Assembly: GCA_029747585.1 (NCBI GenBank)
Contig: JAPEVF010000003.1
Coordinates: 62,001-126,000, forward strand
Direction: 5' to 3'
DNA length: 64,000 nucleotides
Origin: Pleurotus djamor
Lineage: Eukaryota > Basidiomycota > Agaricomycetes > Agaricales > Pleurotaceae
Every line of letters begins with the position of its first letter. Positions within the stretch are counted from its first letter, which is position 1. A program made the position numbers and the translations under genes. Shown in pieces: positions 44,602 through 55,583 of the stretch. Under the pieces are notes generated by a model, which was not told the origin of the DNA, did no database searches, and worked only from the letters and a program-made list of their open reading frames with translations.

Positions 44602-47550
44602 ATGACGACGGCAACACCCATCGACGAGCCGACCACCCTGCTCCGTGCTGGTCTGGCCAGCATGTCAGCTGGCGGCAAACCTCTCAGGGTTGAAGATGTG
44701 CAAGAGGCGTTTGTAGAGCAAAAAGAATGGTGCGTACTTTGGTCACTGCCGTCAACGACCACGACGACTACGAGGACATCTCTTACATCTCCGAGCGCAT
44801 GGAAGCTCGATGTGGAGTGCGCCTTCTACGTCCGTGTGCTCGTCGTTGTCGCGCGGCTTTGCAATAGCCGGTGCTGATGAACTCTTACCAGTCTTCTCAC
44901 TGCCATCGATGCTACCAAAACTATTCTCTCCGACCTGAGAGATTTCAACAAGAATGACTGGGTCGTTCGATACCCCCAACTTAGGCCAATTCCCCCTCCT
45001 TCGACGTCAGACGCTCCCCAACCGAAATCTTCTCGCCAGCGTCCTCGACGTTCGATGACTTTTGCCGATGATCCTTCGACAGAGACGGAGGTTATCATAT
45101 CGAAGCAAGGTCTCTCTCGCTCGGTAACTCTGGCTGCTCTGTCAGAGATCGAACCCTCTCAATCCCCGTCTGCCTCCACCTCCCTTCCGACACTCAGTGA
45201 ATTAGACATCTCTGATGAACCAGAGACCGATTCTGATTCACTGCTCAACGTTATCCGGCTGGACCTGAATATCGGTCGCTCTGTGTCTTCACTTGTCTCC
45301 CACCTAGAAAAGTCATCCATTGCCAACCTCCTAGATTCTCGTCTCAGTGCCGCTTCATCACATCTCGCCTCCCTTCGTAATCGGGTTCTTGATACTTCCT
45401 CCAAAGTCCTCGTCACCGGCGATCTTAATGCCGGAAAGTCGACCTTTGTCAACGCTCTGCTGCGTCGCGAAGTCCTTCCGATAGATCAACAACCCTGCAC
45501 CGCAGCATTCTGCGAGGTTCGCGATGCTCAAGAGAACCAAGGCGTGGAAGAAGTCCATGTCTGCAAGGAAGGTGCCACATATAATGTCAACGATGAAAAC
45601 ACCTTCGAACGCAAGTCGTTGGACGACCTGGAATCCCTCGCTACTGAAACGACATCGTTGCTCAAAGTGTACTTAGCAGACTCACGGGGACCCTCGGAGA
45701 GTCTCCTTAACAACGGCATTGTCGATATTGCTCTCATTGATGCCCCGGGTCTTAACCGCGATTCCTTGAAAACCACGGCTCTATTCTCTCAGCAGCCCGA
45801 AATCGACGTTGTCGTCTTTGTCGTCAGCGCCGAAAACCACTTCACCCTGTCTGCAAAAGAATTCTTGTGGGAAAGTGCTCGCGAGAAGAAGTATGTTTTC
45901 GTCGTGGTGAACAAATTTGGTGGAATCAGGGATAAGGCGAAATGCAGGAGGATAATAGAAGAACAGGTCAAGGGTGTTAGTCCGGGTACCTGGGAGGAGC
46001 GGGGTGATTTGGTGCACTTCGTCGACTCAAAGAGTGCTTTGGCACCCACCGGCGAGGCCAACCCGGATTTCGACGACCTTGAGGCTGCTTTGAGGTCGTT
46101 CGTTCTTGTCAAACGGTCGAAGTCCAAGATGCAACCCGTGAGGACCTACCTGGACAACCTTCTTGGCGATGTCGAAGTTTTGGCCGGTGCAAACGGTATT
46201 GTTGCGAAGGATGAAATGGAGAAAGCTATCCGCGAGCTCGACGAGAAACGACCCGTTGTCAAGAAGTTGCTCGATGGTCGCACCGAGATGGAAGAAGAAT
46301 TAGAACTCATCGAAGACGACGGCGTCAAGGCTACGTCTACCCGTACCGAACAGCTCTTGAAGCATGCTCTCGATCGTATTTCGCAGGGAAAGCTTGCGGT
46401 GGATACTGGGTTCAAAGGCCTTCAAATGCCTTCATATCCTGGTGTTTGGGGCGTTTGGGAGTATGCTCGAGCTGTCAGGAAGGCCATGCTCTTGTCGCTT
46501 GACAGCGTTGTAGCCACTGCTGAGGATGAAGCCAGAGGCATCACGTCCGAAAGCGTACGCAGGGCTGGTGATGTTGGCGATAAATGGCTGCCTGAAGGCG
46601 CTGACAAGGGGCGAAGGGTCTTCATGCCCGAAGCAATGTTCCGTGTAGGAAAGAAGGACGTCGTCAAAGGGAGAAAGAGAAACACGGTTGTCGTCGGCGG
46701 CATCCATGGGTTAGGTTTGGGACTTGCTCAACGTGAAGACATGCTCGAGACGACGCTCGAAGACGTCCTTGACTTCCGCCATCGTTTCTACCTCTATTTC
46801 GGACATCACGATGACTCAAAGAGCGCTGGTAGCGACGAAAAGGAAGGTGATGGGAACATGACCGCTTTGAGTGTCCTAGGCGTCAGCCTTGGCACTGTGA
46901 GCATGGTCGGTGGTCAACTTGGATTGGGTTCCGTCGTTGGCTTGGGCTTGGGTGGCGGAATCACGGGTATCTTTGGCTTGCGTAGTGCTATCGAGGGTGC
47001 TGCTCGATTCGTTGAGGTTGTCAGCGACGAGAAAGTACAGCGTTGGATTGCACCTGTTGTCGGCGCTGTTGCTCTTGGCGCTGTTGGGTGGGTCATTATC
47101 GAACTCCCTCACACCGTACCTCGTAGCGTTGGACGACGGGTCAGGGAGAGCGTGGAGAATGATTGGAGGATGAAGAAGGAGATGAAGCGTGTCCAGGAGA
47201 AGAGACGGAAGGATCTCTCATCGTCCTCTTCGCCGACTTCCAATCCGATCACTTCTCTCATATCCTCAAACAGCCTCGTCGTCGCTGAAGAAGCTGAAGA
47301 CAACACCAATGTCTTTGTGGCCTTCAACAAGGAGCGCATAGAGAGAGAGGTCCGGAAAGTTCTGAGGTTGGCTGGCTGGGACGTTCGGGAGCGGTTCAGA
47401 GAGGCGGTGGAGAAGCGTGTCACTGAAGTTAAGAATATGGAGGAGGCTGAGAGACGGGCCAGCAAGGCGAGTGAGGTTTGTGGCTCGGTTGAGGAGAGAT
47501 GTCGGGGTGTCAGAGAGGGTATGTTTCATGGCTTCACCGCTTCATCGTAG
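44602..47550 (+). CDS. FZO1: Mitofusin-type GTPase Fzo1
   Basis: A dynamin-related GTPase of the mitochondrial outer membrane that tethers and fuses mitochondria. Exons 44602-44729 and 44892-47550 give 928 residues. The start region contains MSAGGKPLRVEDVQEAFVEQ, then LLTAIDATKTILSDLRDFNK. GTPase motifs are P-loop GDLNAGKSTFVNALL, the switch-I threonine in QQPCTAAF, DAPG (G3) and VVVNKFGG (G4, where relatives have NKFD). The membrane anchor is a Gly-rich hairpin: LSVLGVSLGTVSMVGGQLGL, then GSVVGLGLGGGITGIFGL, followed by WIAPVVGAVALGAVGWVIIE. The C-terminal coiled coil runs from FVAFNKERIEREVRKVLRLA. The 162-nt intron is about three times the usual size here. Confidence 0.93.
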
Positions 47551-47781
47551 TGTACCCTTCCTCCCTTTGGTTTGTCAACTTGTTGCCTTTCTATATCTTA
47601 TTCCTACTCGTTTAGTTTTCCTTCTGTACATGAACTCGGATGAAATATTGATGAAAAATGAACATATCATGTAACTACATTCCTAGNCCCCCTAATACTA
47701 GATACACCGCTACTTGATTTTGATGGACAACCTTTCCATCTAAGCTTCATAAGCTTCAACCTTCGAAGTTGAAAGGCAAAA

Positions 47782-48155
47782 TTATTGCTTCGCCGATGCG
47801 GTACGCCCAAACGTAGCAAACCCCATCCTTGCTTGGAATTCACACTGAGGGCACTTGGTGTTTAAGTATTCGCCAACCATCACTTGGGTGGGTTGAAGCC
47901 TACGAAACTCAAGGTCAACCAAAGCCACAAAGTAAAGAGCGCCGGACCTGGGAACGCAAGTGGATGCACAAGGGTGCTCCGAGAGGTTATGGAAGTTGCT
48001 AACGGCGCAAAGGGGGCTCCTGCAGTCATCCTGGTCACGGTGTTAGCTTTGAGCATGGCGTAACGGAAGGTGTAAGGAGACCTCACCTTCCTGCGATGAA
48101 GGGTGGCTTGGTGTTGGCAAGAGTATTGGTTGACTAGCTGGTGTGTGCAACACAT
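47782..48155 (-). CDS. Small Cys/His-rich protein
   Basis: Two exons: 48155-48087 and 48030-47782, joined over a 56-nt intron with a GCTAAC branch site. The product has 105 residues. Exon 1 reads MCCTHQLVNQYSCQHQATLH followed by RRK. Exon 2 starts DDCRSPLCAVSNFHNLSEHP, then CASTCVP, and ends with KCPQCEFQARMGF. The spacing CxH, DC...C, HxC...C and CPQC resembles a mushroom family of short proteins that probably bind zinc; no function is known. A TATA box lies about 42 bases before the ATG. If the intron is ignored, a misleading hydrophobic frame appears over the same DNA. The stop is convergent with FZO1, 231 bases away. Confidence 0.75.
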
Positions 48156-48196
48156 TGTCTTCGGCCTGATACTGAAGCTGGCAGGCCTGCGGCTGG

Positions 48197-48204
48197 TTTA
48201 TATA
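48197..48204 (-). promoter_or_regulatory. TATA box of the small Cys/His-rich gene
   Basis: GTATATAAAC on the minus strand, about 42 bases before the ATG at 48155, leaving a very short 5' leader. Confidence 0.6.
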
Positions 48205-50197
48205 CGCACAGCTAGTATGTTCATGTTATTCAATTCTGGCATCAATAGGAACGGATATCTCGAGGCTCTCGAACCACCCTACGAGTCAGCTGGAGCACCA
48301 GAATTAATTATACTTCGGATGTTTCAATCTCACCTAAACGAGGCTTCGAGGGTTGTAGATGGCGACCGAATTCATACACAACGTCGGTACATGGGCCCCT
48401 GACCCCGAAAGGAGAGGTCAAAGAACTTCTCGTTATTGGCGGGGTAAGGTCTGGGCATGTCTCGGGGACAAGGTGCCTTTTAATTATGGGACGATCATCA
48501 TCCTCCGAGTCCGATGCTAGTCCCTAGAGCGCAGGGCCTAGAGGTCCCAAAGTCCCTCGAACCAATGATATTTCTCAGCCAATAGCATGCTCCTTTCTGA
48601 AGGGCCAAAGTCGATTTGATGCCCTTCCTATGTTATATATACTATCTAGTGGCCTGGACCATACTATTATGACCAAGGCTTAATTCAGTCTCAGCGACAG
48701 AATCTTCTCAGGCATCAGGTCTCCCGAGAATGCGAAGGGGGTTAACACGCCTCTCAGAGTATACTACGGGGCGATTGAAGGCGACCAAACAACGCCTCAG
48801 CCTCACAGTACGGTACGCGTTGGTTCGGAAACATCCTGATCGCTTGACATAGATGCGCCAAAGCCCAGCGACGGTCCAATCATTGAGCCTCGATGGATAG
48901 GATGTTCTCAGTGACCGGTTGGTCAACCGAAGCAATTGCTCATTGGCCGTACCGACGGGACATATAAGTCTCTGAAAGCCTGGCCAGATACCCCAGACTC
49001 ACAGAAAGTTACTTCGGAGGTGCTTCTGGAGCAGATCCCCATGGCGCAACGGGGGATCGTCAGCACATCGGGCTGTAATAATACACTTGGTGAGAAGAGG
49101 GATTTTAAGTACCTTGTCAGTTGATGTAGTATCATATTCCGACATCAGATCTCAGCTCAGTGTTTGTCTTATCGCTATACATTTGTTCCATAGCCTACAG
49201 TAGCAGGTTCTAGGTTCGTCCGAGTAAGGACGGACAGGGCACGAATAGCATTGATTGTCACACCATCAAGTGTACATACAGCGGCCTTCTTCTTATCGTC
49301 TCGTTTCTCAATGTCAGCCCAACTTAGCATGATGGACCTGGGCCTCCGTGAAATGCACATGCACGAAGACAAAATAGATCTTGCTTTCGCTATCCCATCT
49401 TCCTTGCCTTGTGCATAAGAAATCAATGAAACCAGTTCTAAGGGTTCTTCCCAAGTTCTTCCTTTGAATTCACCGGTGAAAATGTGGTGCAGGTGAAGAC
49501 GGTCCCTATCTCAGCTTCGAGCCCCTAAGACGGGACCGCTGAGTTTTAAATTCAACAGCAACCACCAAGCATCTTGGCTCACCCAACCTTCTTGGTAAAA
49601 TTCGTTCACTCGTTGTTGATTCGCTTCAAACTAAGAGTCCGGGCTACCTTGGGCGTGCGCGGGGACTATACCAGTGAAACCATCGATTGCTGTAGTTTTG
49701 TTTGACGAAATACGCTGGTAAATTTTTTTGCGGGCCACTCAACATTTCGTTCCTTGAAACCTCCCCATGACGGTGGCAACGCAGCAAAGGCGCAAATCGC
49801 CAAGTCTCCTGGCCTTCTTGGTGAGTGATTATACTCTCTTGCTCAATGGTGTAGCTCACACGGAGAGGATCAGGATCATCGTTTTAACATTGACAAAATA
49901 CTGTGCTACGTTTGAGGCAATGATCTCAATGCGGGTTTACCATAAGCGAACAAAGGTGTCCCGCACTTTCTTTTCTGCCTGACCTATGATTTAAAAGATA
50001 ACTGAAATCTCTATGGTACTCGCCGAGAAGGCTGTTATCGGACAAGGCAATAACTTAATAGATCTTGGCTGACGCAAGAGCTCGCCGAGCACTCTCAGCA
50101 CATTCTTAGGCCCCCACAACACAACGGGCAGAAAAGCACGCATTTGCATCCCTTTCTCTAGCTTTTGTTTTTCTCCCTTCTTCATCGTTCGTCAACG
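48205..50197. other. Long intergenic stretch, no supported gene
   Basis: Only short frames without recognisable content. A TATATATA-like element lies near 48633 on the plus strand. The last 150 bases are the CT-rich promoter of the GH79 gene. Confidence 0.45.
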
Positions 50198-52825
50198 ATG
50201 CCGACTTCGAGACCATTCTACTTCCAGTCGTTCTTTATGAAACTCTTTGCTGTTGCCTTCACCACTATTCTCTTTTCCGCTCGCCATGTCTCTGGTGTAA
50301 CGGTGTATGGTCAAACGCCGTTGGGGATGACGATGACCACGGCCCAAGAAAGTGGTCCAAGGCCGACACTTCCTGCGTACGACAGAACCGTCCTCACTCC
50401 ACCAGCACCACCACAACCTCCTTCCACTGCATTTGGAATCGAACTACAGCCTCGAGCAGAGAGTGTTCCCGGGGTATCTATCTATCAGAGCGCCGCTTTC
50501 TATGGCTTTTCAATTGAAACTTCCGTCATCAATCAAGTATGTGAGTAAACCATGACCCATCGTTCCCATTTATTCATGATTGATCGTATTTTTAATCTCG
50601 CAAGTGGGGAAAAATTCGTACGTTCCTTCATTACTTGAAAACTCAGCTGCTCGTTGACCATAATTCAACTAGTTCGCACATCGCCGTGCCGTTCCTGAAT
50701 CTCATGGGGAACTTACAACACCGAGCTGGTCATGTCCGTGTCCGTGTCGGCGGGAACACGCAGGAATTTGCAAGAATGGTTGATGAGCTGCCTAACTTCG
50801 CCGCTATTGCCAAGGAACAAATCAACGTGCAGAATCCTGTAAGTTTTATGGAAAAAGTCATCAATTATGGATCTTACTTACAGGGATCGTTCTTAGACGC
50901 AAACTCCCGCCGTCATTTACACTGAAGATCTCTTCTACATCCTAGCGAATATCTCTTCCCTCGTGAACGTGAAGTGGTACTTGGGTAAGTTCAACCTTGC
51001 GGCCTTCTTCCATGTGAAAATGCCTGACATGTTGCCATAGGCATCCCTTTCAACGACACCCAAAATTTCGATCTTCGGATTGCGGAGTACGGACAACGAA
51101 TCCTGGGTGACAACCTCCTCGGTTTGCAAGCCGGGAATGAACCTGACCTATACGCCCGGTGAGCGGTCGCGTTTTCTTCTATCCCTTCGCTCTGGTCAAT
51201 TAGCTATGTAGTCACGACAAACGCCCAGAGACATATGGGCCCTTCGATTACTTTGGAGAGGTTTCAGACCTTATAGAAGTTATGGCTAACAACGACAACA
51301 TCCCCGTGAAGAACAACCTCATCGGCCCCAGCATCGCCAATGCTGACTGGGTTCCTGAAGATGTCTGGAACACTGGATATCTAGATGCTTTCCGCGATTA
51401 CCTGTCTATCATAACGGTTGAAAGGTATTCGTTTTTCCCTTCTTCCCATTTTAGTCTTTTATCGAAGAGGATCTTAGATACCCCAACAACAATTGTTTCG
51501 CTCAGTTTGGCAGTGGCGGTAGCTTGAAGGATCCGCAAGTCGAGTTCCCTTCTTATCTAACCCATGACGCTCCCCGATGGCTTCTCGCGCCATACCATAA
51601 CTCAACACGCCTTGCTCAAGAATATGGGAAACCATTCATGATGTTTGAGACGAACACAGCATCTTGTGGTGGTTTCCCTGGTATCTCCGACTCCTTCGGC
51701 GCGACCCTTTGGGCATTAGACTACGGGTAGGTCATCGGTATATCTGATCACAAATATCGAGCTGACTCGCTCTCAGCTATCAGATGGCACATACCAACTT
51801 CACTGGAGCGCTTCTTCACGTTGGTGGACAAAACGTCTTTTACAATGTAAGCCCAGCTTCCCATGTCTCTTCAACGTTGTCAATGACCCCTCCCCCTCTT
51901 TTCTAGCCATTCACAGGTACGACGCACCTTATGCTTTCCACTTCAACTTGCTGACATCGTCGTCCAGCGCCTCCTACGAATCAGAGTAACTTCCACCAAT
52001 GGACTATCGGCGCGGTGTTCTACTCAGTCCTTGTCATGACTGAATCATTCAGCCAGTCCAACCAATCTCAAATTATAGACCTCAACGCTAATGGTGATAA
52101 CCTTATGACGCCTGCGTATGCGATCTACGACCAGGGAGCGCTCTCTAGAGTTGCATTATTCAACTATGTTTCGGATCCTTCCGGGGCCAGCGATTATACC
52201 GCTACGATCTCTGTCGGTGGCGGTAACACCGGAGTACCTAACGCCACACCGGCCGAGGTCAAGGTCAAGTAAGTCGAAGCAAGTGTTTGGCTAAGTTCCC
52301 TTCTTGACCTCAAATGACTAGATACCTTTCGTCGCCTTCAGTCGCCAGCTCCAACATTACCTGGGCAAATCAGGTATTTACCCTACCTCCGCTTAAATTC
52401 ACAACAACGCTAACCACTTTGTTGTTTAGACTTTCGGTGATGACTTCGAAGTCGATGGTCACCTAAAGGGCGACCTTGACATCGTCACTGTTCCTTGTGA
52501 CCAAGGCGCCAACACATGTCAAATCCGTGTACCTGCGCCAGGGTTCGCACTGGTTTTCGTCAACGAAGACCCCCGGGCAGATGCCAGCGATATTACCTTT
52601 GAGACGACGGCCCTCACAAGGCTTATCAACACGGCTACCGTCGACCCTGCTGTTATGGCCACATCCAACGGTATGTCTGGGAAGGAACGAGCGCTGATGG
52701 GTAGCACAAGCCATGGAAGTATGGATAACGGCGCTGTTGGCTCCGCTATCCACAGCCTTTTCTCTGTTGCGGTGGTTTTGAGTGCTTCAATGGCTGGCTG
52801 GGCAGTCCTGAAACAGGTTTACTAG
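50198..52825 (+). CDS. GH79 glycoside hydrolase (beta-glucuronidase type), possibly GPI-anchored
   Basis: GH79 enzymes of basidiomycetes include beta-glucuronidases acting on arabinogalactan and related glycans. Two starts are possible: 50198, or 50237, which gives a cleaner signal peptide (MKLFAVAFTTILFSARHVSG). The barrel contains GFSIETSVINQV, FLNLMGNLQHRAGHVRVRVG and GNTQE. The acid/base Glu is in LLGLQAGNEPDLYAR and the nucleophile Glu in FMMFETNTASCGGFPG. A C-terminal beta domain follows (IYDQGALSRVALFNYV, ending FALVFVNEDPRA). The last 25 residues are hydrophobic after a Ser/Gly/Asn-rich stretch, fitting a GPI signal or membrane anchor. About twelve introns; all catalytic parts are present. 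Confidence 0.9.
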
Positions 52826-53050
52826 TGTGCCGTATGTTGGGTGATTCATACATGTAATTGGACGCTTTCTATGCTTTGAGTGCTCGTACTTTTTCAATCT
52901 CTAGAAAATTACCCGTGCGCGGTCCTTCGTTGCTCGCCGTCGTCACCAAAAGGTCAGGATATTGGACTTTCAAGGGGCTAGCAGGGGACTCCGCCGCAAC
53001 CCACGAACGCGCAGATTCCGTCCTGACACTCTTCTCCAACACACTCTGGA

Positions 53051-53578
53051 ATGTCTCACAGCGATACCTGCTCGCTCCCAGCTCAAGGGTTGGAGGTGAT
53101 TCCAAAACTCATCCCTGGGGCATTGTACATCGCTGGATTCACCCAAGCACGCTCACCACATGTTGCCATCATGGTCCCACGGGATGATAGCCTCGGTGAC
53201 CTCATTCATATCCACATCGACCGAACGCAATCTCCAAACTGGAAATTTCAGCACCGGGTTCAAAAGATCCAAGGCGACATGTTTTTGTCGTCTCTCCTCA
53301 TGGTCCACCACCCGAATAACATCTCGGAATCCCCTGTCATTGGAGTGGATAAGCTGATTGAAGTGGCAAAAACTGTATCTGTCCCTGCGTCAGATGAATT
53401 TGGAGAATGCAGCCCATGGGTCAGGCGGGTCTTGGAAGCGTTAGATGAACACAGATGGGTCAAATTGAAGGATGCTCCAGAGTTGGAAAAGGAGTTCAAT
53501 GCCTTCGCCGAGGGGAGTCGCACTTTCGCCAGGCGCGATAGATTCCCGAATGTTGGTGTCTCCCAGTTCTGTGAATAG
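53051..53578 (+). CDS. DUF6914-like protein
   Basis: A single exon, 175 residues. The pattern PHVAIMVPRDD..GDLIHIHID, then W.F..R then WVRRVLEALDE fits a fungal family (DUF6914 type) common in mushrooms, related in layout to small papain-fold-like proteins. I see ECSPWV near residue 130, where relatives keep a Cys; whether this is catalytic is unknown. No signal peptide or membrane segment. It lies 225 bases after the GH79 stop, on the same strand. Confidence 0.65.
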   Translation: MSHSDTCSLPAQGLEVIPKLIPGALYIAGFTQARSPHVAIMVPRDDSLGDLIHIHIDRTQSPNWKFQHRVQKIQGDMFLSSLLMVHHPNNISESPVIGVDKLIEVAKTVSVPASDEFGECSPWVRRVLEALDEHRWVKLKDAPELEKEFNAFAEGSRTFARRDRFPNVGVSQFCE

Positions 53579-53811
53579 CCGATCCATCAGTACAGTGGTG
53601 GGGTGCGCCAAGGATTTGTAGGCCCATGCACGGTACCGAATACCACACCGATGTGCCAATGTGCTGGAACAATGAACTATCCAACTTCGTCAATCTTAGT
53701 TCAATGCATACGCTCCTCGACGAGATATTCGGGCCCCATCCTTGATAATTTACACCAGACTCTCCACCTTTCTGGAACATCGATGTCCGACTAATCCTAC
53801 CCCACAAATAG

Positions 53812-53819
53812 TATATAAG
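53812..53819 (+). promoter_or_regulatory. TATA box of the squalene-synthase-like gene
   Basis: GTATATAAGG about 130 bases before the ATG at 53946, which itself sits in a strong context (CCACCATGG). Confidence 0.6.
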
Positions 53820-53945
53820 GCCGACATTTTCGGTGCACTGAGCTAGAAAACTCTCATAAAATACTTACACGGCACACCGACATTTTGCCACCGATCCCAG
53901 CAAGTTTCAATTAAACCCTCAGATCATCCACTTCGACTTTCCACC

Positions 53946-55469
53946 ATGGCGTCATGGTTGCCCAATGCCGTTGGTAAATTTCTCTGGAATACGGGGCTTC
54001 AGTACACATCAAAAGTAGGTTATCGGGGACAGATGATGCGTTCGTACATACTGATAGTCCTGCCATATAGATAGACTTGAGTAAATGCTCTGGAGGGACC
54101 TCTACGCGTGAAAGATCATACAACCCCATAGCAGTACCCCTCCTCTACTCTTCGCATCGAAGAGGGAATGACTCGGGGGAATCGGCGTACGATGATTCTC
54201 GGGGCTCCGCAAATGAGGGCCCTGACATGGCCCGGTGTTGGCAGCTCCTCAACATGACCAGCAGGACGTATGCAATCGCGATCGACCGCTTGCCAGGGGA
54301 TCTTCGTCGTACGGTCAGTATTTCGTCATGATGCGGGAAGTGACAGACAAACTGACCTTCATCTTTAGGTCTGCTTGCTGTATCTTGTTCTACGTGGCCT
54401 AGACACCATCGAAGACGACATGACACTTGACCTCGAACGGGTGAAACTCCCCATGCTTAGGTCGTTCTCCGAGAACATAACCGTTCCAGGATGGAACTTC
54501 AGCGGTAGCGGCCCGTATGAGAAAGATCGGCAGCTTCTCGTGGAATTTGATGTCGTCATCCGCGAACTTGAACGGTTAAATCCATGGTAGGTGTTGAGAG
54601 ACTTTTGTCGGCTTTCCATCTGGTTGAGCGTGATTTGCGGTTTCAACTTAGCTCTCGAAAGATTATACATGATACGTGCCATGATATGGCTTACGGGATG
54701 GCTGAATTCTGCAAGAAACGGCTCGACCCAGGAATCGCGGTTGTGGAGACGCTAGAAGATCTGGATCTGTATAGTTACTACGTCGCCGGGCTTGTGGGAA
54801 GGGCGGTGTCCAGGCTTTTCGCGGCAAGCGGTTACGAGCGCCATTGGATTCGAGATCAAGATGTATTGGCGAATTCGTGGTGGTTGTTCCTTCAAAAAGT
54901 CAACATCCTACATGATTGCCGTGTCGACCTCGATGATTCAAGGTGTTTTTGGCCTCGAAGCTTATGGCTGAAGCATGGTTTCACCAGACCGGAGGAGTTG
55001 TCCGATCCAACAAAGGAGAATGACGCACTGCAAGTCCTCAACGAGATGGTGGTCGAGGCTCTCAGTCATGCAATTGACGTCCTCGCCTACCTTTCTCTCC
55101 TGAGAAACCCACAGGTCTTTGAATTTGCGGCACTCCCAGTTGTGTTGGCAATGCTCACCGCCAAAGCCTGCTTCATGAATCCTGCCGTTTTCCGCGGCGA
55201 AGTGGGGCCAAGCAAGCAAGAGTACCTGTCGGTAATGGAATCTCTGAATCTTTGATGTCATCGAAGCTAAAACACATCCAAATTTCTAGGAAGTAGCCCG
55301 CTTGGGTGGGATTGATTATGTTGTCAAGGTCTTCTCAGATTCTATGAAGGTTATTCACAGCCGCGTTTGCGCGTCAGACCCAAATTACAAGAGGATTTCT
55401 AACATCAAATCAGAGGTATATTCTTTTGACAAATATAAAGCTATACCACTCACCCCGAAGATAGATTGA
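53946..55469 (+). CDS. Squalene-synthase-like enzyme, divergent and short
   Basis: Squalene/phytoene synthase fold, about 430 residues. Exons begin 53946-54014, 54071-54313 and 54369, and two more follow. Conserved parts: MARCWQLLNMTSRTYAIAID, then the first metal motif in LVLRGLDTIEDDM, then the stretch ending GPYEKDRQLLVEFD, then DLYSYYVAGLVGRAVSRLF. The second metal motif reads NILHDCRVDLDD where squalene synthases have NIIRDYxED, keeping the two outer Asp but losing Tyr. After an intron (55236-55292) the tail gives SDPNYKRISN. No C-terminal membrane span follows, whereas normal squalene synthases have one. The N-terminal 60 residues are also atypical. It may make a different product or be non-catalytic; the frame itself is intact. 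Confidence 0.85.
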
Positions 55470-55583
55470 TTCGTGCTACTAGAAGAGCCGCTTGTGATAG
55501 CTTCGAGCGGTCAGAAGAGGAGAGCAACACATCACTTCATGTATCGAGCCACGTAGTCTCTTGAATATCAATGCATATACACT

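Noticed and set aside
44344..44877. Plus-strand open frame covering the first mitofusin exon and its intron
   Set aside because: It is a read-through of exon 1 and the intron; the N-terminal part before 44602 shows no conserved sequence.
47880..48063. Small hydrophobic peptide on the minus strand (ALFTLWLWLTLSFVGF)
   Set aside because: It arises only when the intron of the Cys/His-rich gene is left in; the spliced frame is longer and has ordered Cys pairs.
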